Positions 1-7,928 are shown, counted from the stretch's first letter. The stretch is 64,000 nucleotides of DNA from an uncultured Prochlorococcus sp. (GCA_902564235.1 CACFAG010000003.1:29555-93554); one strand, 5' to 3'. Program-made: numbers and translations. Notes: generated by a model not told the origin, from the letters alone.

Positions 1-347
1 TTAGCTGGAGAGAAGAAATAATAAAAAACCATGATCCAGTAATAGACAAGCACAAGATGTCTCGCAAAAAATCTATCAATCCAGAACCTATCTCCTCCTC
101 TTTCCTCCATTTCTTTAAGATGCTCAGTTTCGTTAATAGCTTGATAAAAATGTTCTTTCATTAAAATCATTGTTTTTTCATTTTTGATTCCTAGGGATTC
201 TTTAAAATGAAGAACTGAAAGAAATGCAAAATAAGGAGATCTAGCTATTACTTCTAACACCCAAAATCTTTGTAAAGATCTACCAGAGTATATGAAGTCT
301 AAGAAGTTAACAGTACTATTCAAAATAAAAGAATTTAATTTCTTCAT
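1..347 (-). CDS. ptox: Plastoquinol terminal oxidase (PTOX), 5' part only
   Basis: The first 115 residues of an alternative-oxidase-family protein are visible; the 3' end lies beyond the left edge. PTOX is a membrane-bound di-iron oxidase that passes electrons from plastoquinol to oxygen, an electron valve for photosynthesis. The sequence shows the first iron ligand in the motif RFWVLEVIARSPYFAF (E32) and the second ligand motif NETEH (E73, H76). The run RFFARHLVLVYYWIMVFYY is a membrane-facing helix. The start is the ATG at 345-347, the first Met of this reading frame. No close neighbour lies on the same strand. The family call is strong; the C-terminal ligands cannot be checked. Confidence 0.88.
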   Translation of the reverse strand, partial: MKKLNSFILNSTVNFLDFIYSGRSLQRFWVLEVIARSPYFAFLSVLHFKESLGIKNEKTMILMKEHFYQAINETEHLKEMEERGGDRFWIDRFFARHLVLVYYWIMVFYYFFSPA

Positions 348-502
348 AAATTTTGTTTTTCTTTAAGTATAATTACTTAGATGCTCAAGGACTATAATAT
401 ATTTAAGTAATTAACCAAAAATTAATATTTATAGTCTAAAAATTGTTACTTCCATTGAAATATTTTTTTTTCATGCATTAATTGGATAGATCAAAATTTT
501 AT

Positions 503-628
503 ATGACAACTACTGAAAAAATTGCAAATGCAAAAAAGAGGATTGATGAATTAGAAAGACTTATAAAATATTGGAATGATTCAGAGCTTGATGAGGCAAA
601 AATAATAAATTTTTATAAGGAAAATTAA
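503..628 (+). CDS. Small hypothetical protein, 41 aa
   Basis: An ATG-started reading frame encoding a charged, probably helical peptide (begins MTTTEKIANAKKRIDEL, ends FYKEN). It has no Cys, signal peptide or membrane segment. The heptad-like spacing of I and L suggests a short coiled coil. It stands alone between PTOX and the 793 microprotein. I do not recognise it; the codon use and an A+T-rich leader like that of neighbouring genes are the only support. Confidence 0.4.
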   Translation: MTTTEKIANAKKRIDELERLIKYWNDSELDEAKIINFYKEN

Positions 629-792
629 AAATAAAGTTGCTTAGATATTGATTATTCAGGCTCATTAACTTTTTATAAAGTTTAAGTGATTTAATTTCTT
701 TGAGTATTCAAATATTGTTTTATTTATAAATAGAGCAATTAAACCTATTCTCAAAAACGGTAATAAAGAAATAATCTTAAAGAAAAATATAT

Positions 793-906
793 ATGAAAAC
801 CTTTTCAAAAAAATATTTAGTTCCGATTAAATTCCTACCTTGGTTTTTTTGGCTATTTGTATCTTTCGTAAGTATATATTTGTGTAAAACGGCTTGGGTA
901 AGTTGA
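793..906 (+). CDS. Membrane microprotein, 37 aa
   Basis: ATG-started frame encoding one hydrophobic segment after a basic N-terminus: KKYLVPIKFLPWFFWLF, then a short polar tail with one Cys. A single-pass membrane peptide is likely. The pattern K-x(3)-[Y/V]-P-[I/L]-K-x-[L/I]-P-x-x-F-F resembles the 36-aa peptide encoded at 4015-4125 on the other strand, so the two may be one family. No function is known to me. Confidence 0.45.
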   Translation: MKTFSKKYLVPIKFLPWFFWLFVSFVSIYLCKTAWVS

Positions 907-919
907 ATAATTAATGAAT

Positions 920-1228
920 CTAGCTTCTTCTTAACCAATCAGGAGCGCCACCAAACCAATCGGATATATCATCTTCATTTGGGTTGAAATGATTTTCTTT
1001 ATTTAGTCCATCTACACCAAACGATTGTAAGAGGTTATCAATTCCTCCATCGTTTTTTATACCATTCCTCCTAAAGCTGTTAGCTTTTTTCAGCCAAAGA
1101 GAAATTGTTGAATTGTGGTGTGCAAATTTTTCAACATATATCCTTTCTTCTAATGTAATTGATTTGTCTTGCGCGATTTTTTTAATTATTCCTTGGATCT
1201 TTAATCTTTTTTGATTACTAAGAAGCAT
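920..1228 (-). CDS. Hypothetical protein, 102 aa
   Basis: Starts at an ATG (1226-1228). The first 50 residues are basic and helical; the C-terminal 40 are rich in N, D and G and end in DWFGGAPDWLRRS, a tryptophan- and arginine-containing tail that looks like a recognisable signature, although I cannot name the family. It has no signal peptide and no membrane segment. It faces the 793 gene convergently, with only 13 bases between stops. Confidence 0.6.
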   Translation of the reverse strand: MLLSNQKRLKIQGIIKKIAQDKSITLEERIYVEKFAHHNSTISLWLKKANSFRRNGIKNDGGIDNLLQSFGVDGLNKENHFNPNEDDISDWFGGAPDWLRRS

Positions 1229-1525
1229 TTTTAATTAATTCATTAACCTTTTATAGGAAGGATTATTAAAAATATCTTGTCAATGTTAATTTCAACAAAT
1301 TCACTATTTTAAAAGGTTTTTAGTGAGAAAAGTTTTAAGACGCTAAAAAAAAGGGATTAATCAGTCATGCCTAATAAGTTGATTCATTTATGAAACTTAT
1401 AAATTTAAAAATTAGATCAAAAAATCAATACAATCTTAAAGACAACTAAAAATCAAGAAAAATGGACGGAGTAGTTGCATAATAGTAAACTTGTACTACT
1501 ATTAGTACAGTTGTATTATTAAGAT
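1229..1525. promoter_or_regulatory. Intergenic region with operator-like inverted repeat
   Basis: Nearly 300 bases without a credible gene. The main feature is a perfect inverted repeat, TGTACTA-CTAT-TAGTACA, at 1492-1509. It is followed by TATTAT at about 1514-1519 and then the ATG at 1526. The repeat would overlap the -35 to -10 area of a promoter that leaves almost no 5' leader. It is not an NtcA site, because the GTA/TAC half sites are 10 rather than 8 bases apart. Confidence 0.4.
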
Positions 1526-1732
1526 ATGAAAGTCATTTCGTCTTCTCCTTATGCCCCTTTTAATTCAAAAGAGTGGAATTCTCTTATAAGCAAAAATGCA
1601 AAGTTTGAAAATACTCCAATAAAGATTCAAAAAAGATTTTATAAAACTTTTACTCTAAAAAAGATTGAAGAAAATGAACTTTTGAAAGAGAAGAATCAAT
1701 TGCATCAACAAATGCAACTTGTATTTGGATAG
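1526..1732 (+). CDS. Hypothetical protein, 68 aa
   Basis: Short basic soluble protein with an N-terminal Ser/Pro-rich stretch (MKVISSSPYAPFNSKEW) and a C-terminal helical Gln/Glu/Lys region (EENELLKEKNQLHQQMQ) that may form a coiled coil. The ATG is preceded at close range by a promoter-like segment with an inverted repeat (1492-1509), suggesting regulated, nearly leaderless expression. I do not recognise the family. Confidence 0.6.
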   Translation: MKVISSSPYAPFNSKEWNSLISKNAKFENTPIKIQKRFYKTFTLKKIEENELLKEKNQLHQQMQLVFG

Positions 1733-1822
1733 AAAAATATCAACTAACAATCTTTTTATTGAATATTATTTTACGAGATCCAATTTTTTGTTAGATTAGT
1801 AGAAATACAACAAGGATTTAAT

Positions 1823-2113
1823 TTGGCTGTAGATCGAGAACTTTTAAAAGAAGTTACCCAAGAACTTTGGAATACCGTAAAAAAACTAAGACCTGAAATA
1901 GATCGGCAAACTAGACTTCAATTAGTTTTAAAAGCCTTATTGACTATTGGAGATTTACCAGATCAAATGCAAGCAGCCATGGTAGTAGGGGTTTGCGCAG
2001 AAATGGATAAGAGTGATGTTGATAATGTTGAAACTAATTCAGAAACTAAAGAATCAAGCGGAGTTGATACTTCTACAGGCAGAAAAGTAGTTAGAAGAAG
2101 TTCAGCTAAATAA
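1823..2113 (+). CDS. Hypothetical protein, 96 aa, TTG start
   Basis: The frame opens with TTG at 1823 (TTG-GCT-GTA-GAT); the next Met is at residue 49, so TTG is the only start that keeps the conserved-looking N-terminal helix. Residues 1-60 look like a compact helical domain with the run LVLKALLTIGDLPDQMQAAM; residues 61-96 are a low-complexity, Ser/Glu/Thr-rich tail ending in RKVVRRSSAK. It has no membrane segment and I cannot assign a family. Confidence 0.6.
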   Translation: MAVDRELLKEVTQELWNTVKKLRPEIDRQTRLQLVLKALLTIGDLPDQMQAAMVVGVCAEMDKSDVDNVETNSETKESSGVDTSTGRKVVRRSSAK

Positions 2114-2124
2114 ACCTTATAAGA

Positions 2125-2328
2125 TCATCCTTTAATTTTCTTTGATTCGTTTTTATTAAGTCTATTGAATAGGTAGTATGAAATTACAAGTAAGAGAGGA
2201 ACGAATATTGAATGTAAAGTCATCATTAATTCTGTTTGGCCCATTCCTATAAGATTTGACTCGCTTGGAAGTTGTTCTGACCAAGTGCCAACTAAATGCC
2301 AGGCTTGAGGAATTGATAAGAAAAACAT
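2125..2328 (-). CDS. Small membrane protein, 67 aa
   Basis: The N-terminus is MFFLSIPQAWHLVGTW. A hydrophobic segment at about residues 36-56 (LHSIFVPLLLVISYYLF) is followed by a basic tail (NRLNKNESKKIKG), as expected for a single-pass membrane protein with a cytoplasmic C-terminus. It converges on the 1823 gene with an 11-base gap. Function unknown. Confidence 0.6.
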   Translation of the reverse strand: MFFLSIPQAWHLVGTWSEQLPSESNLIGMGQTELMMTLHSIFVPLLLVISYYLFNRLNKNESKKIKG

Positions 2329-2445
2329 ATAAGAGTTATAAGTTAAGTTTATGTTCAGATAAAGATTATCATTATTGAACGTTTTTGCTTTCTTTATTCT
2401 TATTTCTTAACTAAGTATTTGAAGAGTGATAATTGAGAACTTTAT

Positions 2446-3975
2446 TTATAAATTTATTTTTTTAAGAAGAGTTTTAAATTCTTTTTTACCAATAATTTTT
2501 TCAGCTGCATAAGCACCACTAGCAGAAACAGCAGGAATTCCAATACCTGGAAATGTACTTGCACCGCAAGTAAATAAATTTTTAACTGGAGTTTTGCAGC
2601 CTGGGAAGAGACCTTTTTCTGCAGATAATGCAGGCCCGTAGCTACCGCAATAGGTATTGGTGAATTTTTTATGAGTGATTGGAGTTCCTAGCATCTTTAA
2701 ATCAATCCTTTCATCTATGTCAGGGATAAATTTTCGCACTGCATTAAGGAATATTGAACATCTTTCTTCTTTCAAATTTTTGTAGGTTAATTCCTCTGGA
2801 TTTAGGTTTTCCCAAATTTCCCAAGGTTCATTTGCGGGAGTATATCCATGAAGAACATGTTTCCCTTTAGGGGCCATATTTTTATCTAAAACAGATGGGA
2901 TTGAAAATACAGCTATGTTTCTTTCTGCGGTTATACCTTTTCCCCAATCATTAACATGTATCGCATGTATTGGCAAATCTTCAAGACCATCAGCATCAAA
3001 ACCTAGATGTATGTGAAGGAAAGAATCACATTTATTAGGGTTCAAAACTTTTGTATTCCATTTTTTTGATATTTCATTTGGAATTAACTTTTTTAAATTC
3101 CAAACATCAGTATTCGTGACAACAGTTTCACAACTATAACTAGAACCATTATTTAGAGTTAAACCTGTTGCTAAATTTTTATTGAAGTTAATTGACTTAA
3201 CTCTCGAAGAGAGAATTAATTCTCCTCCATTTTTTTTAAATCCATTAATTAAGGCTTTTACGATAGATTCACTACCTCCTTTAGGGTATTCAAGGTATGA
3301 ATTTGGTTCAAACCATTCGTTAAATAAAGTAGCCATCGCAGCTGTATTTGTATCATGCATTGACATACCACTTATTAAAAAGCTCAATAAATCAACCCAA
3401 TTCCTGAGAAAAGGATCCTCTAGATGATTTTTTACTAAATTCCCAAATCCCTTATTAATTTTTGGTATTTGATTGATATTAGGTAAAAATTTTGAGGTTA
3501 AATTTATTAGATCTAAGAAATTTATTGATTCGGGAGAAAATGAGAGTAAAGGTATTTCATTTATTATTTGGCTAAGAGGTTTTATTCCGGAAATAAATGA
3601 TTCCCATTCTTTAACAGATTTCTCACCTCTTAAATTTTTAATTGTTTTTTTAAAAGGTTCTTCTCCTACATCAAGATTAAAATTGCCTTCTGGGACAATT
3701 ACTTGCCAACCTTTATATTGAAATAGTTCAACTTCTTCATCAAGTAATTTAAGAATTTGCCCTAAGGGATTAGTTGTCGGCCATTTACCTATTCCACTCC
3801 ACAATGAAGGACCTGATTCGAAAGTGTAACCTTTTCTTTTGAAACTGTGAGCAACACCTCCAGGTTGGGTATGTGCTTCACATATGAGTACTTTCTTACC
3901 GGATAAAGCGAGAATCGAACCACAACATAATCCACCTATTCCACTCCCGACTATTACAACATCGTATTTTTCCAT
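2446..3975 (-). CDS. FAD-dependent carotenoid isomerase/desaturase-family oxidoreductase
   Basis: A 509-aa flavoprotein of the phytoene desaturase/CrtISO/retinol-saturase superfamily. The dinucleotide-binding motif VIVGSGIGGLCCGSIL lies at residues 7-22 and is followed by the typical E-x(2)-x-PGG segment (EAHTQPGGVAHSF). The C-terminal FAD motif includes NLFTCGASTFPGIG and a conserved small-residue helix (PAVSASGAYAAEKI). Such enzymes isomerise or desaturate carotenoids at the thylakoid membrane. CrtH-type prolycopene isomerase is a plausible role, but a paralogue acting on another lipid is also possible. The gene stands alone, transcribed leftward from ATG 3975; the long intergenic stretch upstream holds only a microprotein frame. 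Confidence 0.85.
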   Translation of the reverse strand: MEKYDVVIVGSGIGGLCCGSILALSGKKVLICEAHTQPGGVAHSFKRKGYTFESGPSLWSGIGKWPTTNPLGQILKLLDEEVELFQYKGWQVIVPEGNFNLDVGEEPFKKTIKNLRGEKSVKEWESFISGIKPLSQIINEIPLLSFSPESINFLDLINLTSKFLPNINQIPKINKGFGNLVKNHLEDPFLRNWVDLLSFLISGMSMHDTNTAAMATLFNEWFEPNSYLEYPKGGSESIVKALINGFKKNGGELILSSRVKSINFNKNLATGLTLNNGSSYSCETVVTNTDVWNLKKLIPNEISKKWNTKVLNPNKCDSFLHIHLGFDADGLEDLPIHAIHVNDWGKGITAERNIAVFSIPSVLDKNMAPKGKHVLHGYTPANEPWEIWENLNPEELTYKNLKEERCSIFLNAVRKFIPDIDERIDLKMLGTPITHKKFTNTYCGSYGPALSAEKGLFPGCKTPVKNLFTCGASTFPGIGIPAVSASGAYAAEKIIGKKEFKTLLKKINL

Positions 3976-4014
3976 TAAATATTTACTTTTCTCTTTTATT
4001 AAAACTAAAGATTT

Positions 4015-4125
4015 TTAGACAAAAGTATTAGTTGAAGTTGTAATACTTAGTACAACAGCTAGAAAAAATATGTAAGGGATTGCTTTTAGAGGAATGTATC
4101 CTTGGCTTTTAGAAATAAAATCCAT
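4015..4125 (-). CDS. Membrane microprotein, 36 aa
   Basis: ATG-started frame upstream of and codirectional with the carotenoid-type flavoprotein. The peptide reads MDFISKSQGYIPLKAIPY, then a hydrophobic run (IFFLAVVLSITTS) and a short tail, so it should span the membrane once. Its K-x(3)-IPLKAIP core resembles the VPIKFLP core of the 793-906 peptide. Because it precedes the 2446 gene by only about 40 bases, the two could be co-transcribed. Confidence 0.4.
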   Translation of the reverse strand: MDFISKSQGYIPLKAIPYIFFLAVVLSITTSTNTFV

Positions 4126-4298
4126 TGATTTAGTTACTTTATGTAAATATAATAACGAGATCTTGTTCCTTATGTGTGCCAAAAAATTATTTTTTTAGAA
4201 ATATATTGAAACAAAGAAATCTTTTTGAGGTGATCTTTTTGGTTTTGAACATTTTTTATGAAGTTATCTTAGTATTTAATTCTTAGAAACAACCTATC

Positions 4299-4784
4299 AT
4301 GCAAGATTTACCTGATATCAAGGAGTTAAAAATATTAGAAAAAAATTCTCAAAAAAATGGTAGCGGAATAGCATATGAGGAATTGTTAGGAATATGGAAG
4401 TTTAAGTATGTATGGGGAAAGGAGTTAGATGAAATCAAAAATGTACCTAGTTCGATTCTCCAAGTATTGTCTGCAAGACTCGAATTAAGAAGTAAAAATA
4501 AAGAGGATCAAATAAATTATGAAATAAAAAATTCAATTAATTTTGGATTATTAAGTATTACCTTTTTAGGTAGCGCGGAATTAAAAGGACTTAGACCTTT
4601 ATTGGCTTTTTATTTTAAAGAATTGAAAATTAGTATTAGTAATTTTCCTATATTTAATAAAGAATTAAAAAAACCTGAAGATAAAAAAATGCCTTTTTTC
4701 TCACTTGTAGGAATTAGCACTAAAGATAATTGGTTTTGTTCTCGAGGCAGGGGCGGAGGGCTTGCAATATGGGTTAAGTCTTAA
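4299..4784 (+). CDS. Conserved cyanobacterial-type hypothetical protein, 161 aa
   Basis: A soluble 161-aa protein with the motif ELLGIWKFKYVWG at about residues 28-40, alternating beta-like hydrophobic segments (INFGLLSITFLGSAEL, LLAFYFKELKISI) and a C-terminal sequence WFCSRGRGGGLAIWVKS. The L-x-G-x-W-x(4)-Y start and the beta-rich pattern ending in a basic glycine motif recall PAP/fibrillin (plastid lipid-associated) proteins, which bind lipids in beta-barrels. That similarity is a guess. The ATG at 4299 gives the full domain. Confidence 0.65.
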   Translation: MQDLPDIKELKILEKNSQKNGSGIAYEELLGIWKFKYVWGKELDEIKNVPSSILQVLSARLELRSKNKEDQINYEIKNSINFGLLSITFLGSAELKGLRPLLAFYFKELKISISNFPIFNKELKKPEDKKMPFFSLVGISTKDNWFCSRGRGGGLAIWVKS

Positions 4785-4785
4785 T

Positions 4786-5001
4786 TTAGTGGTATTCTCC
4801 TGGATGATCTACCTTTCTTACAGTAACTTTATCAACTTTTTGTCCATTAAATCTCAAGAGATCATCTCCTGAAAAGTCATAACCTAAGCGTTGACCTATT
4901 AGGGCTACATCATCTGCTGTAGAGGATGTCGTAACCTGCTTTTTTAATTCTTCATCAGATTGCATCTTAATTAAAAATTTTCTTATTTCAGAAAAACTCA
5001 T
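4786..5001 (-). CDS. Stand-alone Nif11-like leader-peptide protein
   Basis: 71 aa. The N-terminal 50 residues match the Nif11 domain: MSFSEIRKFLIKMQSDEELK, then a DDVALIGQRLGYDFSGDDLL segment. In marine picocyanobacteria this domain serves as the leader of ribosomally made peptide precursors (prochlorosin type). Here the C-terminal tail (RFNGQKVDKVTVRKVDHPGEYH) has no double-Gly cleavage site, no Cys and few Ser/Thr, so it is not an obvious lanthipeptide core. No LanM or transporter gene lies nearby. It converges on the 4299 gene with almost no gap. Confidence 0.8.
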   Translation of the reverse strand: MSFSEIRKFLIKMQSDEELKKQVTTSSTADDVALIGQRLGYDFSGDDLLRFNGQKVDKVTVRKVDHPGEYH

Positions 5002-5092
5002 TACTAGAATTTGATTGATTGATGTTAATGAAATTTATAAAATCTTTTTCTTAGCAAGAACAAGATAAATAGATAATTATTATACTATTTTT

Positions 5093-5410
5093 ATGACTTA
5101 CTTATTCCTCTATGTAGTTGGCATAATTTTAATATGGTGGACATATCGTGTCGGTTGGCTTGAGGCTCTCAAAACAGTAGTTAAAGTTATAGTTCCCTCA
5201 GCGCTTATTATTGTATTTAACATAAAAGCCGGAAGATTACTTTTTAAAAGTCCTGTAGTAGGTTTATTAAGCGCTTTGCCTACCTCTATTTTTATTTTTA
5301 GAGGTTCATTGCCTTTAGTTAGTTATATAAATAACTGGATTGAAAATAAAATAAATAAGTATGATGATTCGGAAGTTATAGATACTGATTCTGAGCCTTT
5401 AGATGATTAA
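5093..5410 (+). CDS. Membrane protein, 105 aa
   Basis: Three hydrophobic segments are visible, at about residues 2-18 (YLFLYVVGIILIWWTYR), 28-46 (KTVVKVIVPSALIIVF) and 55-77, followed by an acidic soluble tail of about 20 residues (YDDSEVIDTDSEPLDD). No catalytic motif is seen. It converges on the 5417 gene with a 6-base gap. Function unknown. Confidence 0.65.
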   Translation: MTYLFLYVVGIILIWWTYRVGWLEALKTVVKVIVPSALIIVFNIKAGRLLFKSPVVGLLSALPTSIFIFRGSLPLVSYINNWIENKINKYDDSEVIDTDSEPLDD

Positions 5411-5416
5411 TTTAAT

Positions 5417-5809
5417 TCAATCAAAGCCAAGAAATAATTCTTTGTGTACAACAAGAACATCAAATAAAGTTGTTCCATGAATAGGACTTAATGGGATTTT
5501 GTCTATATTCAATGCTTCTGCGCAAATTAAATGAGCATCCCATTTTGTATCGTGATCACTAATTTCAATTGACCACTCAATTACTTTTTTGAAATGATCT
5601 GGCATCTCTGAACCAATTTTTCTGCAAATTTGACATAGAACTGACAAAAGAGGAGGCTTTGATGGCCTTTTTAAATCTTTAATAAGACTAGGCTGCGTAA
5701 AAACACTTGTATAGCGGATGTAGTCAATCAATTCATATTCTTCTTTAGTTAGAGCTGCTTTATCTAATGCTCTTTCAAATTCTTCTATGGGCGTTATTGG
5801 TCTATCCAA
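5417..5809 (-). CDS. Conserved hypothetical protein, 130 aa
   Basis: Soluble helical protein with three Cys (SVLCQICRKIG and HLICAEAL) and a C-terminal segment IPLSPIHGTTLFDVLVVHKELF. It lies 4 bases downstream of tatA on the same strand and so is probably its operon partner. I recall similar proteins in marine cyanobacteria without a known function. The ATG at 5807-5809 gives the only sensible start. Confidence 0.7.
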   Translation of the reverse strand: MDRPITPIEEFERALDKAALTKEEYELIDYIRYTSVFTQPSLIKDLKRPSKPPLLSVLCQICRKIGSEMPDHFKKVIEWSIEISDHDTKWDAHLICAEALNIDKIPLSPIHGTTLFDVLVVHKELFLGFD

Positions 5810-5813
5810 GATA

Positions 5814-6080
5814 TTATTTTTTGGTGTTTTCTGAATCTATTTTTTCTTGATTAATTTCATTGGTTTGATTACTTTCTATAGATTTAGGAGATTCATCTTT
5901 ATCTTTTTCGTTCATAACTTGATCGATTTCATTTTGAAATTCATTCGAGGCTTTTTTAAGACTTTTTAAAGTTTTACCAAGCTGTTTTCCTAATTCTGGA
6001 AGCTTTTTTGGACCAAAAATTAAAAGAGCTAAGATAAGTATTACAGTAACTTCAGGCAAACCTACACCAAAAATATTCAT
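5814..6080 (-). CDS. tatA: Sec-independent translocase subunit TatA/TatE
   Basis: 88 aa with the textbook TatA layout. A short N-terminal membrane helix (LPEVTVILILALLIF) is followed by the hinge FGPKKLPELGKQLG, an amphipathic helix, and a long charged, unstructured tail rich in E, K, N and S. TatA multimerises with TatBC to export folded proteins carrying twin-arginine signals across the plasma or thylakoid membrane. It is the first gene of a probable two-gene unit with the 130-aa protein downstream; tatC is not in this window. A TatB role is less likely because the protein is short. Confidence 0.92.
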   Translation of the reverse strand: MNIFGVGLPEVTVILILALLIFGPKKLPELGKQLGKTLKSLKKASNEFQNEIDQVMNEKDKDESPKSIESNQTNEINQEKIDSENTKK

Positions 6081-6170
6081 AACTGATAACTATTTAACTA
6101 ATTAGGAAATCTACTATTAAATATAGTCAAATCATGTGAAAATTTCATTCTCGGAAAAGGTTTTTTAATA

Positions 6171-6308
6171 TTAAAAAATTTTGAAAAATATTATTGTTAT
6201 TAATACTCCTTTAAAGAAAACTAACCAAAGTAATTGATAATCACTTAATTTGAATTTTTTTTGGTACCAATTTATAAGAGTTTTATGTTTGTTTATTAAT
6301 TTTCTCAT
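6171..6308 (-). CDS. Small membrane protein, 45 aa
   Basis: ATG-started frame upstream of tatA on the same strand. A basic N-terminal half (MRKLINKHKTLINWYQKKFK) is followed by LSDYQLLWLVFFKGVLITIIF, one membrane span. The pattern 'YQLLW-x(3)-FKG' looks like a conserved feature of small picocyanobacterial membrane peptides. Function unknown. Confidence 0.5.
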   Translation of the reverse strand: MRKLINKHKTLINWYQKKFKLSDYQLLWLVFFKGVLITIIFFKIF

Positions 6309-6486
6309 TTTCACTGAGATTATTTATTACTATCACTTATTTTATCTTAATTTCTTTTATTATTATTTTATAGAAATCCCAGATTCTACTCAAATTAGAT
6401 TATCCTATTAAATTTAAATCTTTTTCTAAATTAGTTTTTTTCTAAACTATTGAAACTATTCGCTAAATATTTACTATTAAAAAAAA

Positions 6487-6726
6487 ATGAAGTACTTTTT
6501 TGTTGTTTTTTACCTTTTTTCTCTAATTTATCCAGCTGAAGCCGTTACCACAAAAATGTTTAAAGTATTGGATACGTGTGCAAGATATCGACTCGGTGAG
6601 ATTAATGCTAATGAGGCTATAGAAAAACTAAAATTAAAATTAACGAATTCTTACACTAATCAGCCAAAGGACCTAGTTAAAAAATATTGCTCAGTATTTA
6701 CTCCAAATGAAAAAATTGAATTTTAA
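6487..6726 (+). CDS. Secreted small hypothetical protein, 79 aa
   Basis: A cleavable signal peptide is clear: MKYFFVVFYLFSLIYPAEA, with a likely cut after AEA at residue 19. The mature part is about 60 residues with two Cys (DTCARYRLG and KKYCSVF) that could form a disulphide outside the cytoplasm. The ATG follows a long AT-rich leader with no other gene. I cannot name the family. Confidence 0.65.
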   Translation: MKYFFVVFYLFSLIYPAEAVTTKMFKVLDTCARYRLGEINANEAIEKLKLKLTNSYTNQPKDLVKKYCSVFTPNEKIEF

Positions 6727-6742
6727 TCTTTGCAATACATAT

Positions 6743-6877
6743 TTAATTATTCTTTTTTGAATAATCTTTAGCTTTGTTTCGTATTTCTTTAACTTTTTTA
6801 AAATTAGTTATTTTTAAGTTAAAAATAACTCCCAAAAAAAGAATAAGAAATAAAAAAATATAAATTATTAATTCCAT
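6743..6877 (-). CDS. Small membrane protein, 44 aa
   Basis: ATG-started frame convergent with the 6487 gene. The first 18 residues are hydrophobic (MELIIYIFLFLILFLGVIF) and the rest is basic (KKVKEIRNKAKDYSKKNN). This is a one-span peptide with a positively charged cytoplasmic tail. Supported only by frame length and composition. Confidence 0.4.
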   Translation of the reverse strand: MELIIYIFLFLILFLGVIFNLKITNFKKVKEIRNKAKDYSKKNN

Positions 6878-7041
6878 ATTATTGAATTAATAAATTCATC
6901 CTAGCTAAATTCACCTTAGTTTATTTCAATAATTTTTTAGTATCTTTTAAAACAAAAAAACTGACTTTGATATCAGTTATTTACTTTAAGGCCACAAAAA
7001 AAACATATTAACCTCTAATATAGAACTTTACAAGAATCATT

Positions 7042-7491
7042 GTGCAGATTGGAGATAAAATTCCAGAATTCTCTCTACTGGATCAAAATGGAGTTAAAAG
7101 ATCAAATAAGGGATTAAAAAATCCCCTTGTTTTATTTTTTTATCCAAAAGATGATACCCCGGGTTGCACTATAGAAGTTTGCGGATTTAGAGATAAATAT
7201 GATTTATTTAAAGTATTAGGTGCACAGGTTTGGGGAGTAAGTAATGGAAGTACCTCAAGTCATTTGGCATTTGCTAATAAAAATAAATTACAATATCCAT
7301 TACTTTGTGATACGAATGACTCTCTTAGGAAAACTTTTAAAGTTCCTAAAGTATTAGGTTTTATGGATGGTAGGGTAACTTACGTTATTGATCGCAAAGG
7401 GACAGTTAGGCATATTTTTAGAGATTTATTGAATGGTCCTGAACACATTAAAGAGGCTATTAGAGTACTTAAGAAAATTCAAAATCAATAA
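7042..7491 (+). CDS. bcp: Peroxiredoxin Q (Bcp family)
   Basis: 149 aa, GTG start at 7042, where the first conserved residues (QIGDKIPEFSLLDQNG) begin. PrxQ reduces peroxides using electrons from thioredoxin. The active-site region FYPKDDTPGCTIEVCGF gives peroxidatic Cys42 and resolving Cys47, five residues apart as in alpha-type PrxQ. The T-x(2)-C pocket threonine (T39) is present, and the catalytic-site Arg is probably R109 or R117. The gene appears to be a single unit. Cyanobacteria usually hold several PrxQ paralogues, so the exact one cannot be assigned. Confidence 0.92.
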   Translation: MQIGDKIPEFSLLDQNGVKRSNKGLKNPLVLFFYPKDDTPGCTIEVCGFRDKYDLFKVLGAQVWGVSNGSTSSHLAFANKNKLQYPLLCDTNDSLRKTFKVPKVLGFMDGRVTYVIDRKGTVRHIFRDLLNGPEHIKEAIRVLKKIQNQ

Positions 7492-7559
7492 ATTATTATT
7501 CAAAGAATTTTAGATTAATAAGTTTTAATTTATTATAGTTTCAGCTTTTTTTTTAATAT

Positions 7560-7832
7560 ATGAAGAAAATGGGAATGCAGGCTGTTGATCTTGCTATTCA
7601 AAATGGAGTGGATCTTGACGGTACTCCAATCCCTCAAAAAATGCTAGATCTATACAACAGAATTATGGATGAGGAGAATAAAAGACAAAGAAGTGGTGTT
7701 AAAAAATCAATGAGAAATAGATGCGTCAAAACGGGTTCTAAGCATTTTGATAAGGAAACATTGAATCAATTATTAATAGACTCGGGATGGGAAGGTCTCA
7801 AAGAAAAGGAAATTTTATTTTTTTATAACTAA
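7560..7832 (+). CDS. Hypothetical protein, 90 aa
   Basis: Basic soluble protein. The N-terminal half includes the run IPQKMLDLYNRIMDEENKRQRSG and the C-terminal half contains a single Cys and FDKETLNQLLIDSGWEGLKEKEI, which looks like a small helical hairpin. The ATG at 7560 follows a long T-tract. It is 68 bases downstream of PrxQ and may be read with it. I cannot name the family. Confidence 0.6.
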   Translation: MKKMGMQAVDLAIQNGVDLDGTPIPQKMLDLYNRIMDEENKRQRSGVKKSMRNRCVKTGSKHFDKETLNQLLIDSGWEGLKEKEILFFYN

Positions 7833-7928
7833 AAAAGATTTATATTATCTTAAAAATTAAATATGGTAATTTTACTTAAATTTAAAAACTGAGAACTAAT
7901 AAAAATTTTTTTTAGATCTAGTTTTGAA

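Noticed and set aside
1492..1509. NtcA-binding site
   Set aside because: The half sites GTA and TAC are 10 bases apart; the consensus is GTA-N8-TAC.
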